Source of the DNA: Chlamydiota bacterium
GTDB lineage: Bacteria; Chlamydiota; Chlamydiia; Chlamydiales; JAAZZY01
Assembly (NCBI GenBank): GCA_022601345.1
Contig: JAJACU010000040.1
Coordinates: forward strand, 1 to 53,044
Direction: 5' to 3'
Length of the DNA stretch: 53,044 bases
This document shows, piece after piece, positions 32,464 to 42,400 of this stretch (positions are counted from its first letter, which is position 1; each line of letters starts with the position of its first letter). The notes beneath the pieces are model-generated. The model made no database searches. It was not told where the DNA came from and was given only the letters and a program-made list of their open reading frames with translations. Made by a program: the position numbers and the translations under genes.

Positions 32464-33462
32464 ATGCAAAATTCTCATCCTTTAATTGTAGCTATTGCTG
32501 GAGCCAAGGGGGGTGTGGGCAAATCTATGGTTTGCTCAAATCTCGCCATTCAATTTGCTCAAGCGGGCCTTAAAACAACTCTGCTAGACTTAGATTTAGG
32601 TGCTGCTAACCAACACACCTTGCTAGGTGTTTCACGCTCGTGTCGAGGTTGGACGCAGTGGCTTGTCCACCCAAGTGATAAGCTTTCAAAATTTCAAGTT
32701 CATACAAAACAAGAAAATCTAAGTATTTTGCCAGCTAATGGGTACCGCCCGGGAGTGGCAGAAATATCACTTGATCTACAAACAAAACTTATTGATCAAA
32801 TTAGAAAGCTAGACTCTGAGATCATCCTCATTGATTTAGGAGCCGGAAGCCACAAGGGAACTCTTGATTTTTTTACTCTAGCAGACATAAAAGTGATTGT
32901 TACAACCACTGAATCGACATCACTTTTAAACAATTTTGAGTTTCTAAAAAATGTACTCTATCAGGCTTTTTGCAGAGCTAGTAAAAACTATCCTGATATA
33001 CTTGAGCTTGTTTATGAATTTAAAAATGATGTCTCTTTGAAGCTGAGTCACTTGATAAAAAAAGTCGAGGCTAAAGATCCTTTTTTCTCAGAAACACTCA
33101 TAGATATTTGTCGTTCGCTGAATGTGAATGTAGTTTTCAACCAGGTCAGAAAAGTTGAAGAGGTGCACAAAGCTATGAGGCTTAAAAAAATTGTGCAAAA
33201 GCAGCTCCACCTAGATTTAATATATCCTGGCTTTATTTTCTTTAGTGAAGAAGTTGTCGCTTCTATGCAAAAGAAACTGCCAATTAGTTATATATCTCCG
33301 TCATCAATTGTGACTCAAATCTTTAAAAGAATCACTCAACTTCTTTTAGAAAGCTCTATTAGCGAAAAAAAACAACCCTCAAGCCTGATTTCTTGGAGTC
33401 AAATACAGCAAGACTTCCATAAGAACAGAGTGGAAAGAAAAAAAGCTCATCACTTGCTTTAA
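32464..33462 (+). CDS. MinD/FlhG-like P-loop ATPase
   Basis: 332 residues. The N-terminus has the deviant Walker A AIAGAKGGVGKSMVCSNLA, switch DLDLGAANQHTLLG (typical of MinD/FlhG rather than Soj) and Walker B IILIDLGAGSHKGTLDFF. VIVTTTESTSLLNNFEFLK is the family's partner-binding segment. After residue 190 it departs from the family with an insertion of charged helices, and it ends in a basic tail (NRVERKKAHHLL) instead of a clear MinD amphipathic helix. FlhG orthologues set flagellar number, but no flagellar gene is near; a role in placing another complex is possible. Lies 93 bases after the lipase-like gene and 136 before the next gene. Confidence 0.85.
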   Translation: MQNSHPLIVAIAGAKGGVGKSMVCSNLAIQFAQAGLKTTLLDLDLGAANQHTLLGVSRSCRGWTQWLVHPSDKLSKFQVHTKQENLSILPANGYRPGVAEISLDLQTKLIDQIRKLDSEIILIDLGAGSHKGTLDFFTLADIKVIVTTTESTSLLNNFEFLKNVLYQAFCRASKNYPDILELVYEFKNDVSLKLSHLIKKVEAKDPFFSETLIDICRSLNVNVVFNQVRKVEEVHKAMRLKKIVQKQLHLDLIYPGFIFFSEEVVASMQKKLPISYISPSSIVTQIFKRITQLLLESSISEKKQPSSLISWSQIQQDFHKNRVERKKAHHLL

Positions 33463-33598
33463 GTAAAACATCAAATAAATAACAGTTTTTCAAAAAAAGA
33501 ATATTAAAAGATGAATTTTTGTTAAAAAAATGTCTTTTTATTTATTCGACGCGTTGCTATAAATTCGAAAAAAATAAAATTAACAATCAGAAAATCTT

Positions 33599-34828
33599 AT
33601 GTTTTACGTTCAAAATTGGGATGCACTTTTTCCCCAAAGTTCAGCTTTCGAGATATTAAGAGGACAGTTGTCTAGTGCAGAAAAATCTTTGCAGTACTAC
33701 GATTCATCAAAGGATATTAAAAAAGACAGTTACCTTTTAACTGAGCTTAGTAAAATACAAAAGCTAGTCTATCTCGTTGAAGATCGACTTAAAATTCTTG
33801 CAAATACTCCAAATGAGCCTTCTGTTTTAGATTTTTTAGTTAATGGAAAAGTTTCTCAAATCCCTACACTTAAAAAAGGGCTAGGTATTTTTGGAGAATT
33901 GAGAAAGCTTGTGGATTCTAAGGTTGGCCAAGTTAATGATCAGTACGATGCACTAGCATCAGAAGTTAAAGATAGTCAATTCAAAAGCTTACTTAATAAT
34001 GTAAAACAATTTTCAAAAGAAGAGTCTAACCAATATGGTTCTTGTTGTGGAGTAATGGCCTTGAGGGTCGTTGATTTTTTCTCCAAATATATTGATAGCA
34101 GTCAGCTTATTGACTTCAAGTCTTTGAAAGATCTTCAAATGCTTCAAACGAACAATGTAGAGATTCTTGAAAAATTTGAAAAGGGATCAAGCTCGCTTCA
34201 AGCAGAAGTGAAAAAAGATCTTCGCAAAGGCCAACATAAGCTCTACTATTGTATTTTAGACAATGCATTATTCAAAGAAGTTGGGGGATGGCAACACCCG
34301 CATTATCAAGGCCACTCTTTTGTAATTGAAAAAACAAAAGATGATAAGTTTAGAATCTATCAAAGTTACTCTTCTCATTATTCTTTAAAGTCTTCTTTAG
34401 TCAAGGAGCTTTCAGAGCACCCAGATGGATTGAGAAGTCATCATGAATTGTTTGTATTTTTAAAAGGATTGCAGCAACTTGAAAATGCCAAGATTTGGGA
34501 TGCAGAAGTCAATGAAACCTATAAAAAATGCTTTGCAGTAGATCATGAGACTTTCTTGGGAGAGTCATTGAAAAAAGATTCTCTTAGTGTGCGCTATAAA
34601 TCGCTTGTTGTTGAAGAAGAAATCTTAAAGGCCTCTGAAGGAAGCTTACTTGAAACTTTTAATCCTGCAGAGTCTCTTGCAAGTAGAATTAAAGTTTTAA
34701 AAGATGAGCTTAGCCCTTATGCAATCAATGTAGGTGCTGGCGTCGTTTCAGGAACTGCTATTGCTGTGGTTGCCCTTAGCTGTATGTATGGGGTTGGAGA
34801 GGCTTTTTCAAGGCTAGGCATTATCTAG
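33599..34828 (+). CDS. Candidate cysteine-protease-like protein with hydrophobic C-terminus
   Basis: 409 residues, no named family recognised. The N-terminal ~135 residues are helical and coiled-coil-like. A block NQYGSCCGVMALRVVDFF (Cys149/Cys150) is followed 90 residues later by HYQGHSFVIEKTKDDKFRIY (His239) and then QSYSSHY. A Gln-x3-Cys pair heading a helix, followed by G-H-(hydrophobic) strands, is the layout of papain-like peptidases and transglutaminases. The residues about 376-400 form a long hydrophobic segment (VGAGVVSGTAIAVVAL), a membrane anchor as in some inclusion-membrane proteins. Its stop overlaps the convergent DUF115 gene by 15 bases. The function call rests on motif pattern only. 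Confidence 0.55.
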   Translation: MFYVQNWDALFPQSSAFEILRGQLSSAEKSLQYYDSSKDIKKDSYLLTELSKIQKLVYLVEDRLKILANTPNEPSVLDFLVNGKVSQIPTLKKGLGIFGELRKLVDSKVGQVNDQYDALASEVKDSQFKSLLNNVKQFSKEESNQYGSCCGVMALRVVDFFSKYIDSSQLIDFKSLKDLQMLQTNNVEILEKFEKGSSSLQAEVKKDLRKGQHKLYYCILDNALFKEVGGWQHPHYQGHSFVIEKTKDDKFRIYQSYSSHYSLKSSLVKELSEHPDGLRSHHELFVFLKGLQQLENAKIWDAEVNETYKKCFAVDHETFLGESLKKDSLSVRYKSLVVEEEILKASEGSLLETFNPAESLASRIKVLKDELSPYAINVGAGVVSGTAIAVVALSCMYGVGEAFSRLGII

Positions 34829-36493
34829 TAGCGAGCAGTATTTTTTTGCGTAAGAGAGTAAAAAAGAGGCTTTTTTTTGCTCTCTCAATACCTTCTTTTT
34901 TTCTTGTTCAACCATTTCAAATAAGTCAGACAAAGGCAAGAGAATCTTTTGGAAGGCTACCTCATCTTCTAGCAGTTCTTTTTCTAAGACATGGTTTTTT
35001 GTGGTGTTAGAAATTAGAGTGAGTTGCTCTAAGCATCTTTTTAAACTTTCGTAAACATCTTTAATGTGCATGTCAATTGAGTGTTTGTTTATAGAACTCT
35101 TTTTTTGGTTTATAAGAGACTGAAAAACAATAGATTCTAAGTCGTAGTTGTGGACAAGGTGATTTGAAAGGATCTCATTTAGATCTACATTTTCAAATCC
35201 TTTAATATTAAGGCCTGCTTTTGTTGCATTCAGGTATATGCGATCAGAATTTTTTTGAGCAAATTCAGCCATCCAAGATGCTTCTTCTTTCCACTTCCAG
35301 AGTGTATACACCTTTTGGCCATCTATATTTTTTTCAAAAGAGCCTCGGTGTATCGAGTAGTCTTTAGAGTCTATATCCCCACTATTTGGAAGCTTTTGGT
35401 TTAAGACGATGGATTTTGAGTAAGCATGGCTTTGATGGTAAGATAAATCACAACCTATCAAGATAATTGGATTGCACCCAAAATAGTGGGCAAGCTGGAG
35501 CGAAAAATTAACAACATTGAGCCCTTCTTCTAGTTTGGGGCTCTCGATGCCAAGCTGAGATTCAATCCATTCAATTATAGGGTAGCCGATAGCTTTTGGT
35601 GTATAGACAAGTGCTCCATGAGCCTTTTCAACAGCATCACTGTTCATACGAGATCTATAAATTAGTGGAGACGAAAAGAAATTATTTTGAGAAAAAGTTT
35701 CATGATGCATTGGGTAGGGGTCGATTCCTAATGTGAAGTGTGGCTCAATTGCTGAGTTATTTAAAACATTTGCAGCACGACCTCCAGCAAAAATTAAAGC
35801 TTTTTGATTTAGTTTTTTTAGATCTGCAAGATTTTCGTTGATTGAGGGTCCAGCTCCGCAAATAATAGCCGGGATATTTGAAAATTGATTTTTAAGTTTA
35901 TGAGAGTGAAAGCAATCTTGAAGGGTGTAGAGATTCTTAAAGGCATTTTTGTAAAAAAGTGGGCTTGCATATAGGTATTCTGTAAAAACAGAGTTCTGGC
36001 TTAGACAAAGTGATGAGAGTTTCTCCTTGAATTCATCAAATGAATCTAAGCCTTCTTTAACACTTGGATCTAGAATAATTTCAAAGGGCATTCCTAAAAA
36101 AGACTTAAGGTGTTTTTTATTTTGCGTCCAAAAGTCTGGACTCTTTAGGTAAAAGATTTCCACTTGATCATCTTGAACCATTGAAAAGCCTACGGGAGTG
36201 CAAAAAAGGTTTTGAAGGCTATCTATGCTTTCTTCGAAGAAAATTGCACGTCTGTTGAGGTCTTGGCAGAGCCATAGTTTGAGCTTTTTATAAAAGTGCC
36301 CATAGCCAGTTCCATAGATAAAGCAGATGGAAGGTTGATGTTTTTTGACAATAGAGAGTTGTTTGTTTAAATTTTTAGAAGGGGAAGAGATTGAATTTTC
36401 AAGAGGTTGAGGGGCTAATTGGAGGAGTAATTTAAGCAGGGGAGCTTTTTTTTTTAATAATTCGACGCATTTGAAATAGATATTATTTTTCAT
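34814..36493 (-). CDS. DUF115 (MptE-like/Maf) protein, copy B
   Basis: 559 residues from the ATG at 36493; the frame is open to a TTG at 36502. The core motif IPAIICGAGPSINENLADL (about residues 207-226) followed by LIFAGGRAANVL and PHFTLGIDPYP is that of the DUF115 family, which includes archaeal 6-hydroxymethylpterin diphosphokinase MptE and the Maf motility-associated proteins thought to transfer nonulosonic acids to flagellin. The order around it is the Maf one: an N-terminal domain with CFIYGTGYGHFYKKL, then the DUF115 domain, then a helical C-terminus. It is paralogous to 37379-39289 and is last in a three-gene leftward operon, its start overlapping the MORN gene by 11 bases. Confidence 0.82.
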   Translation of the reverse strand: MKNNIYFKCVELLKKKAPLLKLLLQLAPQPLENSISSPSKNLNKQLSIVKKHQPSICFIYGTGYGHFYKKLKLWLCQDLNRRAIFFEESIDSLQNLFCTPVGFSMVQDDQVEIFYLKSPDFWTQNKKHLKSFLGMPFEIILDPSVKEGLDSFDEFKEKLSSLCLSQNSVFTEYLYASPLFYKNAFKNLYTLQDCFHSHKLKNQFSNIPAIICGAGPSINENLADLKKLNQKALIFAGGRAANVLNNSAIEPHFTLGIDPYPMHHETFSQNNFFSSPLIYRSRMNSDAVEKAHGALVYTPKAIGYPIIEWIESQLGIESPKLEEGLNVVNFSLQLAHYFGCNPIILIGCDLSYHQSHAYSKSIVLNQKLPNSGDIDSKDYSIHRGSFEKNIDGQKVYTLWKWKEEASWMAEFAQKNSDRIYLNATKAGLNIKGFENVDLNEILSNHLVHNYDLESIVFQSLINQKKSSINKHSIDMHIKDVYESLKRCLEQLTLISNTTKNHVLEKELLEDEVAFQKILLPLSDLFEMVEQEKKKVLREQKKASFLLSYAKKYCSLLDNA

Positions 36494-37385
36494 GTGGTTC
36501 AAAATCAGGAAAGACGACTTCGTTGCCGTTCCAGAGCCCCTTATTTATAATTTTAGATTCTCCTTTAGAGTTAAACAAATAGCATGTGTAGGATTGATCT
36601 TTGGGATTGTAGATTGCTTGACTCTGTTTTTTTCCATCTTGAGTCCATGTGGTTTCATCATAGAGGTCGCTGTTATGGTAGAAATATTCAAGAGCCAACT
36701 GCCCATTTGAATGCCATTTTCGATAGGTTTTGTAACGAAGGTGCTCTTGATAATGAGCTTCTTCAATGAGTAGACCCGATTTATTCCAAAACCGATCTCT
36801 GCCCATTTTTTTTCCATTTTCAAACTCAATTTCCCGCTTAAGCTGCCTGTTTGGGTAGTAGAGTTTAGTCGTTCCAGTTTGTAAATCGGCTTTGAAAGTC
36901 ATAAGAGTTTTAAGGTTGCCGTCTTCATAAAAGTATTCTTGTTTACCTTCTCTCATCCCCATATCATAGCGCTGGATGCTATAGGGATTTCCATCTAAAT
37001 AAAACTGTTTGAACTTTCCATGCCTTTTTCCATCTATGTACCATGAATGAGAGATAAGTTTTCCTTTATCAGAGTAAAAAGAAGAGGGCCCGTGTAACGT
37101 GCCTGCTTTATAGTAGAGCTCTGATTTTATTGAACCATCTAGGTAGTAGAGAATCCATTGACCGTGCAACTGACCCTTGAGCTCAATATGGGCTTGAAAA
37201 ACATTTCCATTAGCGTCTTTGAAAAGCTGAAGGTTATAGCCTAAGTTGGTGAAGGATGAAGTTACAGTAAAGTCTTTTGGTACTTTAGGAAGGTTAGATT
37301 CTACTGTTAAATCAATTCCAAGTTCTTCGTCTAAAATAACAATTTTTTCATGATTAAAATGATAATGTTCTTTTTTCTTTACCAT
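36483..37385 (-). CDS. MORN-type repeat protein (YwqK-like)
   Basis: 300 residues made largely of about eight repeats of 20-25 residues with the pattern G-x-x-x-G-x-x-x-x-(Y/F)-(Y/W)-x-(D/N)-G-x-(L/I), for example LHGPSSFYSDKGKLISHSWY and RHGKFKQFYLDGNP. These are MORN_2 repeats, beta-hairpins stacked into an elongated sheet. Databases often label such proteins 'YwqK antitoxin', but no toxin partner is present. The repeats bind lipids or proteins in eukaryotic MORN proteins. No signal peptide. It is wedged between two DUF115 genes with overlaps of 7 and 11 bases, so equal and coupled synthesis with them is expected. Confidence 0.88.
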   Translation of the reverse strand: MVKKKEHYHFNHEKIVILDEELGIDLTVESNLPKVPKDFTVTSSFTNLGYNLQLFKDANGNVFQAHIELKGQLHGQWILYYLDGSIKSELYYKAGTLHGPSSFYSDKGKLISHSWYIDGKRHGKFKQFYLDGNPYSIQRYDMGMREGKQEYFYEDGNLKTLMTFKADLQTGTTKLYYPNRQLKREIEFENGKKMGRDRFWNKSGLLIEEAHYQEHLRYKTYRKWHSNGQLALEYFYHNSDLYDETTWTQDGKKQSQAIYNPKDQSYTCYLFNSKGESKIINKGLWNGNEVVFPDFEPHEK

Positions 37386-39289
37386 GGATCTACTTTTATT
37401 TTTTTAAGGGAGCTTTTGAGGGTCTCTCGAAGCTCTTCACATATTTGTTTATATTCTTTAAAACGACCAACCATATCAATTAAAGCTATCTCATTGCTCA
37501 GTGTTATTGGAGCATCTATAGATAAGTTTTTGTTAATATATTTATTTTTAAGTTTTGGAATGTCTACCAATTGGTGGTATCTTTTCAATAAATATTGATA
37601 AGCCAGCTCATGTCCAATCTTGGCCATGTTATCAATCAAAAAGTCTGTCTTTAATTCTCCTAGATTGCCAGTTTTATTTTCTTTAAATAAAATTCTAAGT
37701 TCTTTGAGTATAATTTTATAGTATTTTAGGCATCGACCTAAACTATGCAGCAACTCTCTAAGTTGAAGGAGAGATTTAGAAGGATTTTTTTTATCTTGGA
37801 CTTTGGTAGGAAGTAGGGCGCTATGGATCATCTCTTCAATCGGGTAATTTTTTTTCAAAAACCAATCATTGACTTCTTGTAGAGGAAGGTTAGAAATTCC
37901 CGTAAAACCAATTCCACCCTCTGTTGCATTGATAAATCTCAAATGGGGAGTCTTTAGTGCGAGCATTGAAATGATTTGTGACTCGACAAGCCAACCATGC
38001 CTAGTTTTGATGGACTCTCCATGGATGTCTGTAGACATCTCATCTTTATTAAATTCGAAAGTAGAGGATTGTTTTTCCTGGGATTCAATATCTTCTTCTT
38101 GCGCTGTCTCTTTAGATATTCCTTGCATGTAGCTTTTGTTGTCTGTGTAGGCCAAATCTACACCTACGTAAATAATTGGACTACATCCCATTAATTGAGC
38201 AAGGAACGTATTTGAAGCCGTTACACTAATTAATTCTTCATTTTGACTCCCATGAAAACCTAGTTCTTCTTCAACCCATGATACTACGGGAGTATTCATA
38301 GACCCTCTTATGTAGATTTGAGGGCCGTGGATCTTTCTTGAGACTTCAAAAAAAGTTCTTGCACAATGGACTGTAGGTAGTTCAAAAGCTGTACTTGTCA
38401 AAAACCTATCGTAGAGCCTTGGGTATGGATCAAAGTAATTACCTAGATGTGGCGTGATTCCTTGTTGAGTAATACCTGATATCGCCGAACTTCCTGCTAA
38501 AATAATAGCTTTGCTCTTTAAAGTTTTAAGGATGTCTATATTTTTTTGTAGGGAAGGACCAGCCCCTACAATGATACATGGAACATTTTTAAAGGCACCT
38601 TGCAGGTTCGACGCGTTATAGCGGCCATTCAAATTTGTGGCAAGATTCGTAAAGTTTCTAAAAAAATTGTTTCTAGAGTGACTGCCTTCGTTAAGTACTG
38701 TAGAGAGCTCGTCATGTTTAAGGGGTAGATTTTGAGCAATATAATTTGCTGTGCGCGGATATTTACTTCTATAAATGGGTGAAGAGATAACTTGAGCTTT
38801 GTAAAGAGAAAATTCTGCAGCTAGATGGTCTAGAAGTCGATCTAAATTAGGCTTATTTTTGAACCTGTAAAGATGAATTCTAGGGTGAGCAACCAACTTA
38901 TTTCCGATCTCTGTTTGAAAAAGATGAAAAAGAACAGGAAGCAGGGGCTCAATATACACGATTTGAAGTTTTGGATACTTTTCTAACCACTTTCTTACCC
39001 TAAAGAGAGAATATCCCAAACCGCAACCAAAAATATAGAGAACTTGGCAATGAGGCTCCACATTTGATAACCAGTCGGCACATTCTTTAACGGCTCCAGA
39101 AGGATTGTGAAAAGTGTAGGATCTAGATCTTTTTTTATAAAAAAGATTTAACTCATTTCTATCAGTGTCGCAAAATTCGAAGGAAGATGCCATGGCTTTC
39201 TTGTCAAATTTCACCAATTGCCGAGCTAGGGTTGAATTTGAGTGTGCAAGTAAAGTTAGATTGTCTTTAAGGTTTTCTAGTCTAGACAT
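37379..39289 (-). CDS. DUF115 (MptE-like/Maf) protein, copy A
   Basis: 636 residues. The N-terminal domain contains VLYIFGCGLGYSLFRVRKWL (about residues 83-102, comparable to FIYGTGYGHFYKKL in copy B). The DUF115 core is CIIVGAGPSLQKNIDIL near residue 238 with AIILAGSSAIS and PHLGNYFDPYPRLYDR after it, and a later YVGVDLAYTDNKSY parallels GCDLSYHQSHAYS of copy B. A C-terminal helical region of ~150 residues follows. These features match Maf-type proteins (putative sugar transferases to serine/threonine) as well as MptE. No flagellin or nonulosonate genes are near, so the target is unknown. It is first in the leftward operon with the MORN gene and copy B. Confidence 0.83.
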   Translation of the reverse strand: MSRLENLKDNLTLLAHSNSTLARQLVKFDKKAMASSFEFCDTDRNELNLFYKKRSRSYTFHNPSGAVKECADWLSNVEPHCQVLYIFGCGLGYSLFRVRKWLEKYPKLQIVYIEPLLPVLFHLFQTEIGNKLVAHPRIHLYRFKNKPNLDRLLDHLAAEFSLYKAQVISSPIYRSKYPRTANYIAQNLPLKHDELSTVLNEGSHSRNNFFRNFTNLATNLNGRYNASNLQGAFKNVPCIIVGAGPSLQKNIDILKTLKSKAIILAGSSAISGITQQGITPHLGNYFDPYPRLYDRFLTSTAFELPTVHCARTFFEVSRKIHGPQIYIRGSMNTPVVSWVEEELGFHGSQNEELISVTASNTFLAQLMGCSPIIYVGVDLAYTDNKSYMQGISKETAQEEDIESQEKQSSTFEFNKDEMSTDIHGESIKTRHGWLVESQIISMLALKTPHLRFINATEGGIGFTGISNLPLQEVNDWFLKKNYPIEEMIHSALLPTKVQDKKNPSKSLLQLRELLHSLGRCLKYYKIILKELRILFKENKTGNLGELKTDFLIDNMAKIGHELAYQYLLKRYHQLVDIPKLKNKYINKNLSIDAPITLSNEIALIDMVGRFKEYKQICEELRETLKSSLKKIKVDPW

Positions 39290-39480
39290 TTAAGATTAAT
39301 TTTTAAAATAATAATTAACATTTACTCATTGTATCTATTGGGCTAAAAAACTCAAGGATTTATGCACCAAGTTTATAGTAATAATTTTAATTCAATGGGT
39401 AAGTATTATTATCAAATTAATGCTATCTTTATATCAAAGATGTATAATTATTTTTTAATAAGAAGGTTTTTTTTACTATT

Positions 39481-42400
39481 ATGAACTATTATCTATCTAA
39501 TGTTTACAGTAGTTTAGCGACAAATTTTGGCAGCAGCTCCATAGGGGGTATGTTTTCCAATTTCAGTCCACTTGTTGAATGCGCAATTGAAGCACTATTT
39601 ACCACTAAACAAGTCTCCACTAAACAAGACGATTTTTCTGAAGGCAGTATTGCACATGATCTACAAATAAATATTCCTGTGGTTATTAAATGTCCAGCAA
39701 TTGGAAGGGCTTGGAAAATCACTCAAGAATTTTTTGGAGCGACAGTTTCTGAAGAAAAAAAACCAGAAAGAAGCTCACTTTTTAGTATAATAAGTACTGA
39801 ACTATCGCAATGCCTTCATCGTATTTATGACAAGTCTCCTTACCAGTTAAAAGGTATTTCCAAGCAGATCTCAAGCCTCTACAATCTTCTACCAAGTCAA
39901 CCAAAGCTTTTATTTGGAATCCAAGGAAATTCTTCTATCGAAGAAAAAATTTCCAAGAAACTAGTGCAGTTGCAGAAAAGCTGTTTTGCACCGGGAAAAT
40001 TTAAGGAGACCAACTTAATTTCAAAAGCAATGGAGGAGAGCTTTGTAGTTAGTGACAAACTGTTATTGCATGTTTTAGGCGACTCTTTTGGAACAGATTC
40101 TGGCTTAGAAGGAATGAGTGCTTTTCAAAAGTATAATTGGGATAAAGAGTCTACTTCTTCAGGCCACCTGATGAACTTTCTAGAGCTTCAACAGAAAATA
40201 AAGAATTCTCACTATCCTGCTGCTATGCTTCTCAAAAGCGTTCGAGAAGCTGTGGAATTTAGCAAAGAATTTTATAAAAAAAGGCCTAGCCTCTGTAAAC
40301 GCTTAAAGGGCGAAGACTCACCAAGTTGTTTTAATGATCGTTCTAAAAAAGAGATGCAAAGCTTGTCAGCTACTATGCGCAGCAAATTGCAGAGTATGCA
40401 ACCGGGTACGGCTTTTCATATGTTTGGAGGCTGGGCAGGGCATGACTCTTCTAGTGGTCACGCACTGTTGTATAGGTTTTCAAAGCAAGCAGATGGCCTT
40501 TTTAGTTTTGAAATTATTAATACAGGATCAGGTCTTAGTAACCACTTGCATCATCATGATAATGGGATTTTGAAAACTGTTTTTAATAGAGGTAAAAAGA
40601 ATGTTAGCCTTGAGGATTTGACATCTCAAGCTTTTGTAACGGCTTTGTATGAAATTTATGCAAGAAAACAAAATTATGATGCAAACTTTGAAATCACAAT
40701 AGCTTGGGATGTAGATCATATCTATCAGTTCTTGTCCGAAAGAGTTCTTACTGGAGATGATTTTGTAGGTGATATAAGTGAAAAAGATTGGATGCAGCCT
40801 CAGTTTTCTGGTACATGCGCCTACCGCTCATTGTTACAGATGTATAATAAAGATATCACAGAAAAACAGAAATTTAGACTTGAGCTTGAGCTTGGAATTT
40901 GGACACTAAAGAACCATTTATCTTCTTTGAACTTTTCAAGAGCAAAAGAATTCACAATTGATTTGATAAGGAAAAGCATTTCTGCTTATTCCAAGCAGCT
41001 AACACATTCTCTTAAGAAATACCCGAAACTATTTAACCTTGAAGAACTCACTCAAATAACAAGTTATTTGGAAGCGGGTAAGGCGGTGGTTTCAGCTTTA
41101 AGAGAGCAGTTCAAATTATTATCAATGAATATAGAAGGAAGCTTATCTTTATACAAAAAAGCAATAGGGGTGGTCATCCCACCAAATGCTTTGGATCAAG
41201 AAATCATGCAGCTTGAAACAGGCACTGTTTCTTATGAAAGCATAAGCTTTGGATTTGCTTACAACTTTTCAATTGTTGATCGGCTAGACAGTGATAACTG
41301 GACTCAAGAGTTATCAGGTGTTGTTGAGCACTTGAAGCAAGCATCAGAAATGGATCTTCATTCATATGTAAATCAACTGATGTTTGATTTAACAGCTAAA
41401 TTGAAGTCTATAGATTTTTCGGGTTTGGATATTTCTCAAAGGCATCAAGCAATTAACGGCATACACTTGCTTACTAAAGAATTTTATAAGAGTCGAGCTC
41501 TGATGGAATCTGGTGAGAAAATATTTGCTAAAAGCTACTTGACGATGCTTAGAAGCAACCTCATGATACATCGATTGATGAACCCTAAAATGGCCCAAGA
41601 ACTTGGATTTGACTATCCTTTGAAGTTTCTATTTCCTAGCTTGGATGTAACGGATTCAATATTATTTTCTTACTCAAGCCCTGAAGATTTAGATGAGATA
41701 CAATCTATCCAATCTGAACTCAAAGAGCAAGAAATTCAATCTAAATATGATGACAAAGCCATTTTTGGTTTTATCGAATCGGGTGGGGCCTATTTAGTTC
41801 ATTTTGTTAATGAACTGAAATTAAACGATAAACTCTCTTTTTTAAAAGACTCAGAGTCCGCTACTTTTCTTAGAGATGTATTTGTCAAATCACTATTTAA
41901 GTTATTAGGCAAAAAGAATCTTGAAAGAGAGCCTGATGCTAAACCTATGTATGAGACAGTTGGGGAATGGATCGTCAATCTCAAGGGAGATTTTTCAGCA
42001 AAGAATACTCAAATCGCAGAGTTACCTGAACTTTGGTATCAACTCATTAGTCAATCGTCAATGCTAGATTTTTTTAGTCGAGGACTATTAAGCATAGATG
42101 ATGCTGAGATAATAGATCAAGATACGTGTTTATTTACAATCGAAGCGGAAAAAAAGAACACTTTTAATGGGTCACCTGAATACACCATACGGTTGGGAGA
42201 TGAAAAGAGAGCTTCCGAAGACTTTAAAGCACTCAATGCAAAGCATAGTTTAAAGACTATAGCAAGCAAAGCAAGAGAAAAGTTAAATAGTATAGATTTT
42301 TCCACTATGTACATGAAAAAGTTCCCCTTTCTTTTGCTTCAGACTCACGTCGATCTCCAATCTATAGGTATGTTAGATGATCTATCTTCAAAGGGATCAT

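Noticed and set aside
36483-37385. Toxin-antitoxin call for the MORN protein (databases use 'YwqK antitoxin')
   Set aside because: No toxin gene beside it; the neighbours are large DUF115 proteins and the repeats alone do not imply antitoxin activity.
34814-39289. Flagellar glycosylation locus (Maf proteins, FlhG-like ATPase at 32464)
   Set aside because: No flagellin, nonulosonate synthesis or other flagellar gene in the window.
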